Shown here in pieces: positions 28,440 through 38,747 of a DNA stretch of 64,000 nt. Below the pieces are notes generated by a model. That model searched no databases and had not been told where the DNA came from. It saw only the letters and a list, made by a program, of their open reading frames with translations. Position numbers and translations under genes: made by a program. Source of the DNA: [Limnothrix rosea] IAM M-220 (lineage in GTDB: Bacteria; Cyanobacteriota; Cyanobacteriia; Cyanobacteriales; MRBY01); contig NZ_MRBY01000012.1 in NCBI RefSeq assembly GCF_001904615.1, positions 26,927 through 90,926 of the forward strand. The letters are read 5' to 3'. The first letter of the stretch is position 1. Every line of letters begins with the position of its first letter.

Positions 28440-30053
28440 CTATTCCCACTCAATAGTTCCGGGGGGTTTAGAAGTGATATCATACACGACGCGATTCACC
28501 CCTTTCACCTCATTAACGATGCGATTAGAAATCGTCTCAAGCAGCTCATAGGGCGGTCTTGCCCAATCAGCAGTCATACCATCTTCACTAGTGATCATCC
28601 GCAAAACAACGGGGTGAGCATAGGTGCGCTTATCGCCCATAACGCCAACACTACGGATCGGCAGCAAGACCGCGAAGGCTTGCCAAAAATCACTATAGAT
28701 ATTTTGCTTTTTGATTTCGTCCCGCACAACCCAGTCAGCATCCCGGAGAATATTGAGACGCTCAGAGGTCACTTCACCAATGATGCGAATCGCTAAACCG
28801 GGCCCCGGGAAGGGATGGCGGCGGATAATTTCATCGGGTAGGCCAATATTGGCTGCAACCTTACGCACTTCGTCTTTAAAAAGTTTACGAAGCGGCTCCA
28901 CCAGTTTGAAGCGTAGGTCTTCAGGCAGACCACCAACATTATGGTGACTCTTAATTTTGACCGCGACGCGTTCACCCGTTTTGGGATCAACGTTAGTATC
29001 GGCAGATTCGATCACGTCAGGGTAAAGCGTTCCCTGAGCTAGGTAATCAAAGGGGCCTAGACGCTTAGACTCTTCTTCAAAAACAGCGATAAATTCGTGG
29101 CCAATCAGCTTACGTTTTTTCTCTGGGTCAGTCACGCCATGGAGCAAATTGATAAAGCGATCGCGGGCATTGATATATTCAACGGAGATATTAAATTGCT
29201 CATCAAAAATCTCCATCAACCGCTCCGGCTCGCCTTTGCGCATGAAGCCTTGGTCGATAAACATGCAGGTCAACTGATCCCCGATCGCCCGATTTAAGAG
29301 AAAAGCAAGGGTCGAAGAATCCACACCGCCGGATAGGGCTAATAAAACTTTCTGGTCACCAATGCGGGCACGAATTTCCCGGATGGCATCTTCCACAAAA
29401 GCTTCCGTTGTCCAAGTCGGCTCACACTCACAAATGTGATAAACAAAATTACGAATTAGCGCCATCCCATCTTTGGAATGGACAACTTCTGGGTGGAACT
29501 GTACACCATAAAGCTTACGTTGGTGGTCGGCGATCGCCGCACAGGGCGTATTGTCCGTGTGGGCAAGAATATCAAAACCATTAGGGAGATCAACACAAGA
29601 ATCACCATGACTCATCCACATGGTTGACCCCTCGCCCACATTAGTCAGCAGATCCGTGGGGTCATCGATCTGGAGAGAAGCCTTACCATATTCCGCATGT
29701 TTAGCTCGTTCTACCGTACCGCCAAGCTGTTTCACCATTAGCTGCATACCATAGCAAACCCCCAGCACGGGAATACCAAGCTCCCAAATCTCTGGGTCGC
29801 AGGCAGGAGCATACTCGTCATATACCGAACTGGGTCCCCCGGAAAGAATAATGCCCCGGGGATTGAGCTGCCTTAGTTGCTCTGCAGTGGTGCGATAGGA
29901 AATCACTTCAGAATACACTTCTGTTTCGCGAATTCGGCGGGCAATCAACTCAGAATATTGAGAACCAAAGTCTAAAATTACAAGCATTTGTCGTTGCAAA
30001 TTGTTGGCTTTAGAGTTTGTGTTTGTGGTTTTGTTGAGAGAAGTAGTGGTCAC
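28440..30053 (-). CDS. guaA: GMP synthase, glutamine-hydrolysing
   Basis: Converts XMP to GMP with glutamine and ATP, in the cytoplasm. GTG 30053 gives 537 aa with GAGGGA about 13 nt upstream; the open frame continues farther upstream but that part is unlike the family, and ATG 29987 is an alternative. The class I amidotransferase domain has [11 protein letters not shown] (nucleophile Cys) and VQFHPEVVH (His-Glu). The ATP pyrophosphatase domain has the P-loop [16 protein letters not shown]. The C-terminal dimerisation domain ends [12 protein letters not shown] terminator follows. Confidence 0.96.
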   Translation of the reverse strand: MTTTSLNKTTNTNSKANNLQRQMLVILDFGSQYSELIARRIRETEVYSEVISYRTTAEQLRQLNPRGIILSGGPSSVYDEYAPACDPEIWELGIPVLGVCYGMQLMVKQLGGTVERAKHAEYGKASLQIDDPTDLLTNVGEGSTMWMSHGDSCVDLPNGFDILAHTDNTPCAAIADHQRKLYGVQFHPEVVHSKDGMALIRNFVYHICECEPTWTTEAFVEDAIREIRARIGDQKVLLALSGGVDSSTLAFLLNRAIGDQLTCMFIDQGFMRKGEPERLMEIFDEQFNISVEYINARDRFINLLHGVTDPEKKRKLIGHEFIAVFEEESKRLGPFDYLAQGTLYPDVIESADTNVDPKTGERVAVKIKSHHNVGGLPEDLRFKLVEPLRKLFKDEVRKVAANIGLPDEIIRRHPFPGPGLAIRIIGEVTSERLNILRDADWVVRDEIKKQNIYSDFWQAFAVLLPIRSVGVMGDKRTYAHPVVLRMITSEDGMTADWARPPYELLETISNRIVNEVKGVNRVVYDITSKPPGTIEWE

Positions 30054-30339
30054 GTTCAGCAGAGATCCCTCGTGAAGTAGATAATGAAGTGCAAACAAAT
30101 ATAAAATTTTTGCATTCCGAACGGTTGCAACGCGATGAAGATGGGCTGCACCATAATGCTCGGTAAAGAAACTTGCTGAAAAAGTTTTAGAAAAAAAGGG
30201 TATTAAAAGAATTAAATATTCAGAACAAAATAACACACATTGTTTCTTTGCGAAAGTCTGATCTAAACAAGACAAAATATTTTTATTTTCTGTATCCTCA
30301 AAGTAGGTTTTTATTAATTCTTCGGGGTCAATCGCCGAT

Positions 30340-31329
30340 ATGAATAAGGTTGATTATCTGCGCATTAGCCTAATTGATCGTTGCAATTTTCGTTGTCGCT
30401 ATTGTGTTCCAGATGACGCGGAGCTGCAGTATTTGCTTACGCCTGAACTGTTAACCAATGATGAGATCGTCACCTTGCTTCGTGAGGTTTTTATTCCCAC
30501 GGGTTTTCGTAAATTTCGACTAACCGGTGGTGAACCCTTACTCCGTCCAAACCTTGTTGAGCTTGTTGCGGCGATCGCCCAATTGCCAGAAGTCGAAGAT
30601 TTGTCGATGACGACCAATGCGTTTTTACTAGAAAACCTTGCCGCAGATTTGTATGAAGCCGGCCTAAACCGTCTCAATATCAGCCTTGATTCCCTTAACC
30701 AAGAAACCTTTGATCAAATTATTGGCAACTACGGTAAAAGCCGCTGGGAACCAACTTGGCGAGGAATTTTAGCCGCTTACGATGCAGGGTTTAATCCCCT
30801 CAAACTTAATGTTGTCGTAATTCCCGGCGTGAACGATCACGAAGTCTTGGATTTGGCGGCACTCACCCTAGAGCGCAACTGGCACGTGCGGTTTATTGAA
30901 TTTATGCCTATCGGGAATGGAGAGCTATTTGATGAACGAACTTGGATTCCCTCAGAAGAATTGCGCCAACGCATCCGCAAAAAATGGGGTTTAACAGAAG
31001 GGCAAATCCAAGGAAATGGCCCCGCTGATGTGTTTCAAATTCCGGGGGCGAAGGGGACAGTCGGATTTATCTCGCAAATGTCGGAATGTTTCTGCGATCG
31101 CTGCAATCGGATGCGGCTATCAGCCGATGGTTGGCTGCGACCTTGTTTACTCAATGAATCTGACCAAATTGACCTCAAATCAGCTTTGAGAAGTAATGTC
31201 AGCACTGAAGTATTGCGCGATAAAGTCAAGTATCTTCTGGAGATCAAACCAGACGTGAATTTCAAGCTACGGGATATGGGTACAGATCAAGGACAGTATT
31301 CCCGCACCATGTCCCAAATTGGCGGTTAG
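30340..31329 (+). CDS. moaA: GTP 3',8-cyclase of molybdenum cofactor synthesis
   Basis: Radical SAM enzyme of 329 aa. The N-terminal cluster motif is [11 protein letters not shown] (CxxxCxxC), followed by [12 protein letters not shown]. The C-terminal second iron-sulfur cluster region is [15 protein letters not shown]...LRPCLL. The protein ends in Gly-Gly, the conserved MoaA tail needed for activity. It makes the first intermediate of molybdopterin (with MoaC). moaE lies convergent, 264 bp away across a repeat element. Confidence 0.96.
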   Translation: MNKVDYLRISLIDRCNFRCRYCVPDDAELQYLLTPELLTNDEIVTLLREVFIPTGFRKFRLTGGEPLLRPNLVELVAAIAQLPEVEDLSMTTNAFLLENLAADLYEAGLNRLNISLDSLNQETFDQIIGNYGKSRWEPTWRGILAAYDAGFNPLKLNVVVIPGVNDHEVLDLAALTLERNWHVRFIEFMPIGNGELFDERTWIPSEELRQRIRKKWGLTEGQIQGNGPADVFQIPGAKGTVGFISQMSECFCDRCNRMRLSADGWLRPCLLNESDQIDLKSALRSNVSTEVLRDKVKYLLEIKPDVNFKLRDMGTDQGQYSRTMSQIGG

Positions 31330-31334
31330 TCTGA

Positions 31335-31566
31335 AAACCTGAGTTTGGTCTGAAAATGGTCTGGAATGACGACGCGGCGAAAGGGAGAGCGAGTGATCGG
31401 GCGATTTTTTATTCAAACAATTCTAGGAGTCAAAAAATGCGAGTGTCCGTTGATGTCCCCGTGTCTCCCCCTCTCCGTGTCTCCCCTCTCCGTGTCTCCC
31501 TATCCCAATGTCCCCGTGTCTTCAAGGTATTCGGATAACTCCTTAACCCGAACCGAACTGACGTTT
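31335..31566 (-). mobile_element. MITE-like dispersed element, copy C, inverted
   Basis: About 232 bp in the opposite orientation to the copies at 28.1 and 52.4 kb, beginning only 5 bp after the moaA stop. Read on the minus strand it aligns along its whole length with copy D (GTTAAGGAGTTATCCGAAT, ATCAACGGACAC, GAATTGTTTGAATAAAAAAT, CGCCGCGTCGTCATTCCAGA). It has about three minisatellite units of GAGACACGGAGAGGGG type. Frames inside it beginning MTTRRKGE are products of the repeat. Confidence 0.75.
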
Positions 31567-31593
31567 CTAAGGCATTTACGCTCAATCCTTAGC

Positions 31594-32058
31594 TCAAGAA
31601 ACTTCGGTGGCGGCGCGACAACCCTGCACCCACTCGCTTTCGCCATCAGCAAAAAACTCTTTTTTCCAAATCGGTGCATTGTGTTTGAGGGTATCAATGC
31701 CAAATTTACAAGCCGCAAAGGCTTCGGCACGGTGGGGGGTGCTGACGGCAATTAAGACACTAATTTCACCGATGACCAGCTTGCCAACGCGATGGTGAAT
31801 GACAACTCGATTTGTGTCAGGCCACTGTTGCCGAATTTGGTGGGCTATTTGCTGGAAGACGACTTTCGCCATCGGCTCATAGGCTTGATATTCCAGATAT
31901 TTTACCGCTTGTCCGTTGCTTTGATTGCGCACTGTTCCGCTCATCACCACCACTGCACCACTGCTCGGATCTTCACACTGCTGATAAACGTTATCGAAGG
32001 ATAGCGGTGCGATGGTAATGACAAATTCGTCATTGGGATAAGTGAGAACGGTAGGCAT
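31594..32058 (-). CDS. moaE: Molybdopterin synthase catalytic subunit
   Basis: Protein of 154 aa. MoaE with MoaD adds the two sulfurs to precursor Z to give molybdopterin. Family motifs: SGAVVVMSGTVRNQSNG, YLEYQAYEPMA, IHHRVGKLVIGEISVLIAV, and the active-site lysine region APIWKKEFF. It is convergent with moaA, and the two are separated by a repeat element. Confidence 0.95.
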   Translation of the reverse strand: MPTVLTYPNDEFVITIAPLSFDNVYQQCEDPSSGAVVVMSGTVRNQSNGQAVKYLEYQAYEPMAKVVFQQIAHQIRQQWPDTNRVVIHHRVGKLVIGEISVLIAVSTPHRAEAFAACKFGIDTLKHNAPIWKKEFFADGESEWVQGCRAATEVS

Positions 32059-32158
32059 TTTATTAATTTTGTTTTTTATAGGGCGCGTTCAAGGTTGCGG
32101 GATGGACAAACGCCTATGCTAGTTTAAAATACTCTTTTCTTTTGACGCAAAATCGCCC

Positions 32159-32815
32159 ATGTCTTTGCAACTCCGTGTTTATGTTCCTGACCATCCCCTC
32201 GTAAAACATTGGTTGGCGATCGCTCGCGACAAGAATACACCGACACCTTTATTTAAAACAGCCATGAAGGAGCTGGGAAAGTGGCTGACCTATGAAGCGG
32301 CTCGCTATTGGTTGCCGACCCTTGAAGCGGCGGTGGAAAGTCCTGTTGCCCCGGCCTCTGTCACCCTAATTCATCCCCAAGCGGAAATTGTGGCAATTCC
32401 AATTTTGCGGGCTGGTCTCAGTCTCCTTGAGGGGGCACAGGAAGTGATTACGGCCAATGCGACCTATCATCTTGGCTATGGGCGGGATGAGGCTAGTTTA
32501 GAGGCCCGTTGTTATCTTAATAATCTCCCCGCAGAATTTTCTGAGGAAACTCGCGTCTTGTTGCTTGATCCGATGTTGGCCACGGGCGGTACGATGATGG
32601 CGGCGATGGCCGAGGTGGTCAAGCGGGGTGTTAATCCGGCAAATATTCGCATTGTTTCTACGGTGGTGGCTCCCCCAGCGCTGCAAGCCCTTAGCAATGC
32701 CTATGAAGGATTACAGGTTTATACGGCGATTATTGACCAGGAGTTGAATGGCAAGGGTTATATTGTGCCTGGTTTGGGAGATGCTGGCGATCGCAGCTTC
32801 GGTACGGGGTCTTGA
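32159..32815 (+). CDS. upp: Uracil phosphoribosyltransferase
   Basis: Protein of 218 aa, pyrimidine salvage: uracil + PRPP to UMP. The PRPP-binding loop is VLLLDPMLATGGTM, and the uracil-binding C-terminal part is YIVPGLGDAGDRSFGT. It is a single gene, divergent from moaE with about 100 bp between the starts. Confidence 0.95.
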   Translation: MSLQLRVYVPDHPLVKHWLAIARDKNTPTPLFKTAMKELGKWLTYEAARYWLPTLEAAVESPVAPASVTLIHPQAEIVAIPILRAGLSLLEGAQEVITANATYHLGYGRDEASLEARCYLNNLPAEFSEETRVLLLDPMLATGGTMMAAMAEVVKRGVNPANIRIVSTVVAPPALQALSNAYEGLQVYTAIIDQELNGKGYIVPGLGDAGDRSFGTGS

Positions 32816-33065
32816 TATTGCCAGTACTAAGGCTGGGTTTAATCCCGGGGTGAATTTTAGTTTGAGTCAATTTTTAAGATGGTAATGGAGTCTGTTGAGG
32901 CCCTTGGCAATGGTGAGATGGGCGATGAAAACGGCGCAAACTTTGCCGACGATTTGTATAAAATATGACTTAGCAAAGACTTTGCAAAATTCCCTAGGCA
33001 AGAGCGATCCCAACCGTTAAGCTGTAAAGAAGATTGAGATTGAGAAAGCGTAAGGAATCAAAGTC

Positions 33066-33365
33066 ATGAGTCAGCGTTCAGGGTTCGGTAGCGGTTTTTT
33101 GCTGGGTGCATTATTTGGTGGTGTTGTCGGTGGCGTTGCTGGGGCGATCGCCGCATCTCGGATTCGGCAGCAAGATGGTGTTGCCAGTGAAGGAGAGTGG
33201 ATTGATGGCGATGCTCCCCTTACGTTTAACAGCGAGGAAAATATGGAAGTTGCCCGCCGTAGCCTAGAAAATAAAATTGCCCAACTGAATGGGGCGATCG
33301 ACGATGTTCGTCAACAAATGTCCGTAATTCATTCCACTAACGGCCAAGAACACAGCAATTCCTAA
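33066..33365 (+). CDS. Small YtxH-like glycine-zipper membrane protein
   Basis: Protein of 99 aa. Residues 7-30 are a glycine-rich membrane segment (GSGFLLGALFGGVVGGVAGA), followed by a charged region and a probable coiled coil (ARRSLENKIAQLNGAIDDVR). The architecture resembles YtxH/gas-vesicle-type glycine-zipper proteins, widespread in cyanobacteria and without defined function. The yggT gene 76 bp downstream may be in the same transcription unit. Confidence 0.65.
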   Translation: MSQRSGFGSGFLLGALFGGVVGGVAGAIAASRIRQQDGVASEGEWIDGDAPLTFNSEENMEVARRSLENKIAQLNGAIDDVRQQMSVIHSTNGQEHSNS

Positions 33366-33441
33366 TAACCGAACTGATGCTCGGTGAATAATCAGTTAGA
33401 ATCAAATCTAAGTAAATCTTTTCGAGCGGTTATAACAACTT

Positions 33442-33708
33442 ATGGACGGCGCACAATTGTTACAGGACAGTATTGGCAACTTTGTCCAAATTTATATCAT
33501 TCTCCTCATTGTGAGAATTTTACTGAGCTGGTTTCAGACTGCCGACTGGGCGATGCAAGTTATGGGTTTTTTGGCGCCCGTCACCGACCCCTACCTAAAC
33601 TTTTTCCGTTCGTTTATTCCGCCCCTCGGTGGTATTGATCTATCTCCGATTGTGGCCATTTTCTTATTGCAAGCCGTTGGCGGTGCTTTGGGTAGCACTA
33701 TTTTCTAA
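33442..33708 (+). CDS. YggT (Ycf19) family membrane protein
   Basis: Protein of 88 aa with two membrane helices (about 12-32 and 65-85). The family signature LLIVRILLSWF and DPYLNFFRSFIPPLGGIDLSP, with its PPxGGxDxSP motif, is clear. Cyanobacterial and plastid YggT proteins have been linked to thylakoid organisation, nucleoid distribution and cytochrome b6 assembly; which applies here is open. A second YggT gene lies at 35790, on the far side of accC. Confidence 0.88.
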   Translation: MDGAQLLQDSIGNFVQIYIILLIVRILLSWFQTADWAMQVMGFLAPVTDPYLNFFRSFIPPLGGIDLSPIVAIFLLQAVGGALGSTIF

Positions 33709-33907
33709 CGCATTTCATCACGACAGAAAAACTAAATTTAGCTTTTGCAGGGGCGTTTTACGAAACGTCTCTATTTTTTTTGCGGAGTTTGTTTTCATAA
33801 CGTCGGCAAAACGAGACAAAAATTTCTAGTCTCGAAAAGGCGATCGCCAAGGCAACCGCTACCATAGACATAATCAAAAAATCCAAACAAAAACTGCCAG
33901 ACTTTCT

Positions 33908-34183
33908 ATGGATGCCTTCAGCCCCTACCCTCCCGAATGGATCCAGAACGCGACCCATGCCATGAGCTTTTGCTGTCCCACCTGTGGCAAGACACCACTA
34001 AAGGCAAAACGCGCTTGGCTAAACCGCTATGCCCCCGTCACGGATGCTCTACATCGCCGCCGTTGGCAGGAATTTTACGAATGTGAGTGCGAAACAATTT
34101 GGTGGGCCTGGAGCACAGACCGCCCGCCATCTCCCTACCAAAAAGATGAAGGCACAGATGAATTCCGCCGTGGTCTTTACTAA
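33908..34183 (+). CDS. Conserved cyanobacterial zinc-ribbon-like protein
   Basis: Protein of 91 aa. CPTCGK near residue 23 and CECET near residue 60 form a likely four-Cys zinc-binding ribbon around a basic middle (KRAWLNRYAPVTDALHRRRW). The region after it (WWAWSTDRPP) is reminiscent of short uncharacterised cyanobacterial proteins. The start is ATG 33908. No function can be named; nucleic-acid or protein binding is the usual role of such ribbons. Confidence 0.65.
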   Translation: MDAFSPYPPEWIQNATHAMSFCCPTCGKTPLKAKRAWLNRYAPVTDALHRRRWQEFYECECETIWWAWSTDRPPSPYQKDEGTDEFRRGLY

Positions 34184-34333
34184 AGCGGGAGTCAAACCGC
34201 TGCTACTCAAGGTTTTTAGTCTTCACAGGGCGATCGCCCCCAACCGAAACCCGCTTGCCGAGCGTGACCCCTTGCCATGATAATGTTGGCTACCCATCGA
34301 CCGTTTTTGGGAAGCAAACGCCAATAAACCACC

Positions 34334-35677
34334 ATGCAATTTTCAAAAATTCTCATCGCCAATCGCGGAGAAGTCGCGCTACGGATTATTCATACCTGCC
34401 AGGAACTCGGCATCAAAACAGTTGCAGTTCACTCCACCGTAGACCGCCACGCTCTCCACGTACAGCTTGCCGATGAGAGTATTTGTATTGGCCCGCCCCA
34501 GAGCAGCAAAAGCTATCTAAACATCCCTAATATTATTGCCGCGGCTCTCAGTAGTCACGCCGATGCGATTCATCCCGGCTATGGTTTTCTCGCGGAAAAT
34601 GCCAAATTTGCCGAAATTTGTGCCGACCACCAAATTACCTTTATCGGCCCCGCCCCAGAGGCAATGATTGCCATGGGCGATAAGTCTACGGCAAAAAAAA
34701 CTATGCAGCAGGCAAAAGTGCCGACGGTTCCCGGTAGTCCCGGTCTTGTCCCGACAGAAGAGCAAGCCTTAGAAATTGCTGGCAAAATGGGCTACCCCGT
34801 GATGATTAAAGCAACGGCAGGTGGTGGCGGTCGTGGTATGCGTTTTGTCCAGAACCCAGAGGAACTGCCGCGTCTATACCGTTCAGCTAAGGGCGAAGCA
34901 GAAGCGGCCTTTGGTAATGGTGGTGTCTATATCGAAAAATTTATTGAACGTCCCCGCCACATCGAATTTCAGATTATTGCGGATCAATATGGCAATGTGG
35001 TGCACCTAGGGGAGCGGGACTGTTCGATTCAACGTCGTCATCAAAAACTTCTTGAAGAAGCTCCCAGTGCTATTTTGACCCCCAAACTCCGGAAGCGTAT
35101 GGGGGAGGCTGCGGTTAAGGCTGCTAAATCCATTGATTATGTGGGTGCTGGCACAGTGGAATTTCTTGTCGATAAAAATGGTGATTTCTACTTTATGGAG
35201 ATGAATACCCGTATTCAGGTGGAGCACCCTGTGACGGAGATGATCACTGGACTAGATTTGATTGCTGAACAGATTAAAGCAGCCCAGGGCGATCGCCTCA
35301 GCTATGGCCAGAAAGATATTGAGCTGCGCGGTCATGCCATCGAATGTCGGATTAATGCCGAGGATCCAGACCATGATTTCCGACCGACACCCGGCAAAAT
35401 TAGTGGCTATCTTCCCCCCGGTGGCCCCGGTGTGCGGATGGATTCCCACGTCTATACTGACTACGAGATTTCCCCTTACTATGATTCTTTAATTGGTAAG
35501 TTGATCGTTTGGGGACCCGATCGAGATACTGCCATTCGTCGCATGAGACGTGCCCTACGAGAATGTGCCATTACAGGGGTTTCGACCACCATTAGTTTTC
35601 ATCAAAAGATTTTAAATCATCCTGTTTTTTTGGAGGCAGATGTTGATACTAATTTTATTCAGCAGCATATGATGTAG
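34334..35677 (+). CDS. accC: Acetyl-CoA carboxylase, biotin carboxylase subunit
   Basis: Protein of 447 aa. Carboxylates biotin on AccB using ATP and bicarbonate, the first committed step of fatty acid synthesis. [13 protein letters not shown] opens the protein; the ATP-grasp loop is [28 protein letters not shown] and the catalytic [15 protein letters not shown] block are intact. The gene is flanked by two yggT genes. accB, accA and accD are not in the window, consistent with dispersed acc genes in cyanobacteria. Confidence 0.97.
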   Translation: MQFSKILIANRGEVALRIIHTCQELGIKTVAVHSTVDRHALHVQLADESICIGPPQSSKSYLNIPNIIAAALSSHADAIHPGYGFLAENAKFAEICADHQITFIGPAPEAMIAMGDKSTAKKTMQQAKVPTVPGSPGLVPTEEQALEIAGKMGYPVMIKATAGGGGRGMRFVQNPEELPRLYRSAKGEAEAAFGNGGVYIEKFIERPRHIEFQIIADQYGNVVHLGERDCSIQRRHQKLLEEAPSAILTPKLRKRMGEAAVKAAKSIDYVGAGTVEFLVDKNGDFYFMEMNTRIQVEHPVTEMITGLDLIAEQIKAAQGDRLSYGQKDIELRGHAIECRINAEDPDHDFRPTPGKISGYLPPGGPGVRMDSHVYTDYEISPYYDSLIGKLIVWGPDRDTAIRRMRRALRECAITGVSTTISFHQKILNHPVFLEADVDTNFIQQHMM

Positions 35678-35789
35678 GTTTTCTGGTTTTTCTTTCGCTG
35701 CTCTTGAATGAGAAAGATCGATCAAGTCCTGATGCCAAAAAAGTTAGGATAAGGAATATTTTTATCGAAATGTTTGCGAGGATTGTTTC

Positions 35790-36077
35790 ATGACTTGGTT
35801 GTTGGCCAGCACGATTACTTTAAATTTGCTTTTGGGAGTAATGACTTTACTCTTCATTTTCCGCATTGTGCTGACTTGGTATCCCCAGGCTGAATTGACG
35901 AAGTTTCCTTTGAGTTTGATTGCGTTCCCAACGGAGCCCCTCCTTGCCCCCACCAGAAAATTGGTGCCTCCTTTAGGTGGTATCGATATTTCCCCTGTAA
36001 TCTGGGTTGGTATCGTCACTTTGTTGCGGGAAGTTTTGCTGGGTCAGCAGGGGATTTTAGTGATGTTGTCTCGTTAG
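35790..36077 (+). CDS. YggT (Ycf19) family membrane protein, second copy
   Basis: Protein of 95 aa with two membrane helices, the LFIFRIVLTWYPQ motif and APTRKLVPPLGGIDISP. It shares the PPLGGIDxSP signature with the protein at 33442 but is otherwise divergent, so the two are old paralogs rather than a recent duplication. GCGAGG, 15-20 nt before the ATG, is a poorly spaced ribosome binding site. Confidence 0.86.
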   Translation: MTWLLASTITLNLLLGVMTLLFIFRIVLTWYPQAELTKFPLSLIAFPTEPLLAPTRKLVPPLGGIDISPVIWVGIVTLLREVLLGQQGILVMLSR

Positions 36078-36164
36078 GGTAAATCTGGATTAGCGGTAAC
36101 CTCAATGGAACCGTAATGATTGGTTTTCGTCTTTCATCGTGGTACAGGTCTGAAGGAATTTGTG

Positions 36165-36644
36165 ATGCGACGGATATTTGTAGCAACAGTATTGGGAGTT
36201 TTGGGTCTTGGAGTGGCGATCGCCCCAGCTGCTGCCCAACGTGCCCCGAAACAATCAGTCTTTGAAAGTGTGACGCTCCGGTCTGGATTTCGCCCTGATC
36301 CGTATATTCTGCGGGGAGTTAGTGGCGGTGATATGGCGGCAAGGGAGCGTTTAGGGGTTCGGCAGTCCCCGACGGGAGCTTGTTTGGGATTTATTGATCA
36401 GCGAGCTGACCATCGCATTAAACTCGCCACACATTTTAATTATTTAAAGCTGGCTGTAGAGAGTGATGGTGATACGGTTTTGGCGGTGCGTGGCCCTGGT
36501 GGTACTTGGTGTAATGATGATTCTTCGGATCAAGATCCCGTCATTGCCGGGGAATGGAAGGCCGGAGAATATGACGTTTGGGTTGGTTCTCGCCAAGAAA
36601 GTCGCTTTTACCCCTATAGTTTGCAACTGACTCAAGTAAAGTAA
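36165..36644 (+). CDS. Secreted beta-sandwich protein, unknown function
   Basis: ATG 36165, with AAGGAA 8 nt upstream, gives 159 aa; an upstream TTG at 36120 would add a non-signal extension. A signal peptide is clear (RRIFVATVLGVLGLGVAIAP, cleavage after AAAQ). The mature part alternates hydrophobic and polar residues with two Cys (ACLGF, GTWCNDD) and ends GEYDVWVGSRQ...FYPYSLQLTQ, resembling pre-peptidase C-terminal-like beta domains. Probably periplasmic or exported. It sits just upstream of hom. Confidence 0.65.
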   Translation: MRRIFVATVLGVLGLGVAIAPAAAQRAPKQSVFESVTLRSGFRPDPYILRGVSGGDMAARERLGVRQSPTGACLGFIDQRADHRIKLATHFNYLKLAVESDGDTVLAVRGPGGTWCNDDSSDQDPVIAGEWKAGEYDVWVGSRQESRFYPYSLQLTQVK

Positions 36645-36720
36645 TCGCTTACTGGTTCCAGTGGATCAGCTAATAGGTGATAATAAACACATCTTATTGA
36701 TGTTGCGCTAGAGAAATATT

Positions 36721-38031
36721 GTGGCTATCGGAATCGGTTTATTAGGCTTAGGAACAGTTGGGACAGGGACGGCAGAAATTTTGCTTACGCCTCAGGGTCG
36801 TCATCCACTGCTCGGTGAAGTCATCCTCAAGAAAGCTGGGGTGCGATCCCTTGATAAGCCTCGTAAAGTTGACCTGCCAGAGGGCTGTCTCACCACGGAT
36901 CTCAAGGCGATTGTGGCGGATCCAGAGGTGGATATTGTGGTGGAGCTACTAGGGGGGATCGAGCCTTGCCGAACTCTCATCCTAGAGGCGATCGCCAATG
37001 GCAAACACATTGTTACGGCCAACAAGGCAGTGATTGCCAAACATGGCGAAGAAATTTTTAAAGCAGCCAACCAAGCGGGCGTTTATGTTCTGTTAGAAGC
37101 CGCAGTCGGTGGTGGCATCCCCATTATTAAACCCCTCAAGCAATCCCTCGGTGTCAATCGTATTAGCCGCGTGATTGGCATTATTAATGGCACAACAAAC
37201 TACATTTTGACCCAGATGGCTCAGCATGGCGCAGATTTTGCTGATGTACTCAAAGAGGCTCAGGACTTGGGTTATGCCGAAGCCGATCCAACGGCAGATG
37301 TTGATGGTGGTGATGCAGCAGATAAAATTGCCATTTTAGCCTCCCTTGCTTTTGGGGGACGCATCCGACGGGAAGATGTGTACTGTGAAGGCATTAGGAC
37401 TGTGAGTGCTGCTGATATTAGTTTTGCGGCAAAGCTAGGCTTTGTGATTAAACTGCTGGCGATCGCCGAGCGACCCGACATCGAAGAAGAAGCCCTCCAA
37501 CTACGCGTCCATCCAACCCTTGTACCCGAAGAACATCCCCTCGCCAGCGTGAACGGTGTATTTAACGCCATCCTCGTCGAAGGTAGCCCCCTTGGAGAAG
37601 TGATGCTCTATGGTCCCGGAGCCGGAGCCGGAGCAACCGCTAGCGCTGTCGTATCCGACATTGTCCATGTTGTCGGTTTATTGCATTCCGACACCACCGT
37701 ACGGAACCAATCAGAAAAAACCTTAAATCCTCTACTCGGCTGTAGCCACGAACATTACAGTCCGATCCTCTCCATCGATACCCTTAAAACTCGCTTCTAT
37801 GCCCGTTTTCTCTCCCAGGATTTACCCGGCGTAATCGGTGATCTTGGGACACGTTTCGGCAATCATCAAGTGAGTTTGGAGTCAGTTGTACAAATTGGCT
37901 TACAAGACGACTGCGCTGAAATTGTCGTTGTCACCCATGATGTTTACGAAGCGAATTTCCGTGAAGCTCTCAATGAAATTAAAGGTTTAGAAGCTATTAA
38001 AGACGTACCCAGTATTTTACGGGTGCTCTAA
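36721..38031 (+). CDS. hom: Homoserine dehydrogenase
   Basis: Protein of 436 aa starting at GTG 36721. Reduces aspartate semialdehyde to homoserine for threonine and methionine synthesis. NAD(P) motif GLLGLGTVGTGTAEIL, substrate region INGTTNYILTQM and YAEADPTADVDGGDAADK are all present; an ACT domain at the C-terminus (about 355-430, FYARFLSQDLPGVIGDLG) suggests threonine feedback. No thrB or thrC adjoins. Confidence 0.96.
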   Translation: MAIGIGLLGLGTVGTGTAEILLTPQGRHPLLGEVILKKAGVRSLDKPRKVDLPEGCLTTDLKAIVADPEVDIVVELLGGIEPCRTLILEAIANGKHIVTANKAVIAKHGEEIFKAANQAGVYVLLEAAVGGGIPIIKPLKQSLGVNRISRVIGIINGTTNYILTQMAQHGADFADVLKEAQDLGYAEADPTADVDGGDAADKIAILASLAFGGRIRREDVYCEGIRTVSAADISFAAKLGFVIKLLAIAERPDIEEEALQLRVHPTLVPEEHPLASVNGVFNAILVEGSPLGEVMLYGPGAGAGATASAVVSDIVHVVGLLHSDTTVRNQSEKTLNPLLGCSHEHYSPILSIDTLKTRFYARFLSQDLPGVIGDLGTRFGNHQVSLESVVQIGLQDDCAEIVVVTHDVYEANFREALNEIKGLEAIKDVPSILRVL

Positions 38032-38096
38032 TCCCTCTAACTAAATATAATCACTTGATTTTCTCCTAATATGTTTTGCGCTGTTTAGGAGATTTT

Positions 38097-38744
38097 TTAT
38101 GAGCGCCGTAGCCAACCGTTTATCGTAAATCGACTATCGGAAAATTGTTCAGAAGGACAACTTACTGGCCGTACTTCATGCTGACAATCGCTATTAAAAA
38201 ATACGATGCTATTATTTTGCGGCTGAATTGTTTGAAACTCAGATTGGGATAGGGGTTGTTTCCCTTTTAATGTGGTGTCATACAGCCATAGCTCACCACC
38301 GCTAAAGGCTTGTGGTTCTCTATAAAAATAGTAAACGTAGGTTAGTTCTCTGGTGTGGGTATCTTCGCTACCGGAGTCATTGTGGAGTTTGTAGAAATTG
38401 TTGTGGTTATGGGCTGTCATCTGCATTTCGATTTGGCTAATGGGGAAATAAGAGCGCCGCAAGTGATGGCAAATTCGAGGGAAATGTTTCAAAATTGCCA
38501 CTTTCATTGATTCGTAGATCAGGGGGAAATCATGGGAGAAAGTGACGAGTGATTGTCGATAGTTTGATTCTTGGGTGACGGTGGAAGAGGCTTTGAATTG
38601 GTTTTGGTTTGTTAGGGCAAAGTCTAGAATTTCATAATATTTTTCTGGAGGTAAAAAGTCCGTAATTATAATTCCTTCTCCTTTGACGAGGCGTGTTTCA
38701 ACGGAAGAAAGATTAGAGGAAGGTGCTGTCGGGGACATTGGCAA
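38097..38744 (-). CDS. 2OG-Fe(II) oxygenase family protein
   Basis: Protein of 215 aa. The metal ligands HxD (KLHNDSG) and distal His (DCQHEV) and the 2-oxoglutarate-binding Arg (SRFTINGWLRR) are all visible in a double-stranded beta-helix context (YVYYFYREPQAFSGGELWLY). This is the P4Hc/2OG-FeII_Oxy_3 type, often a prolyl or protein hydroxylase; the substrate is unknown. It is separated by 3 bp from the upstream 449-aa gene, so the two form an operon and the partner may be a substrate. Confidence 0.85.
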   Translation of the reverse strand: MPMSPTAPSSNLSSVETRLVKGEGIIITDFLPPEKYYEILDFALTNQNQFKASSTVTQESNYRQSLVTFSHDFPLIYESMKVAILKHFPRICHHLRRSYFPISQIEMQMTAHNHNNFYKLHNDSGSEDTHTRELTYVYYFYREPQAFSGGELWLYDTTLKGKQPLSQSEFQTIQPQNNSIVFFNSDCQHEVRPVSCPSEQFSDSRFTINGWLRRS

Positions 38745-38747
38745 GAT

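Noticed and set aside
31356..31755. Plus-strand frames beginning MTTRRKGE and a related one inside the repeat element
   Set aside because: They lie within MITE-like copy C, and the same string occurs in copy D (52399-52584, minus). They arise from repeat sequence and its minisatellite, not from a gene.
32811..32884. Coding-like stretch (NPGVNFSLSQFLRW) just after upp in another frame
   Set aside because: No start codon of its own outside upp, only ~25 codons past the upp end, and no family match known; the similarity to a barrel C-terminus is probably chance.
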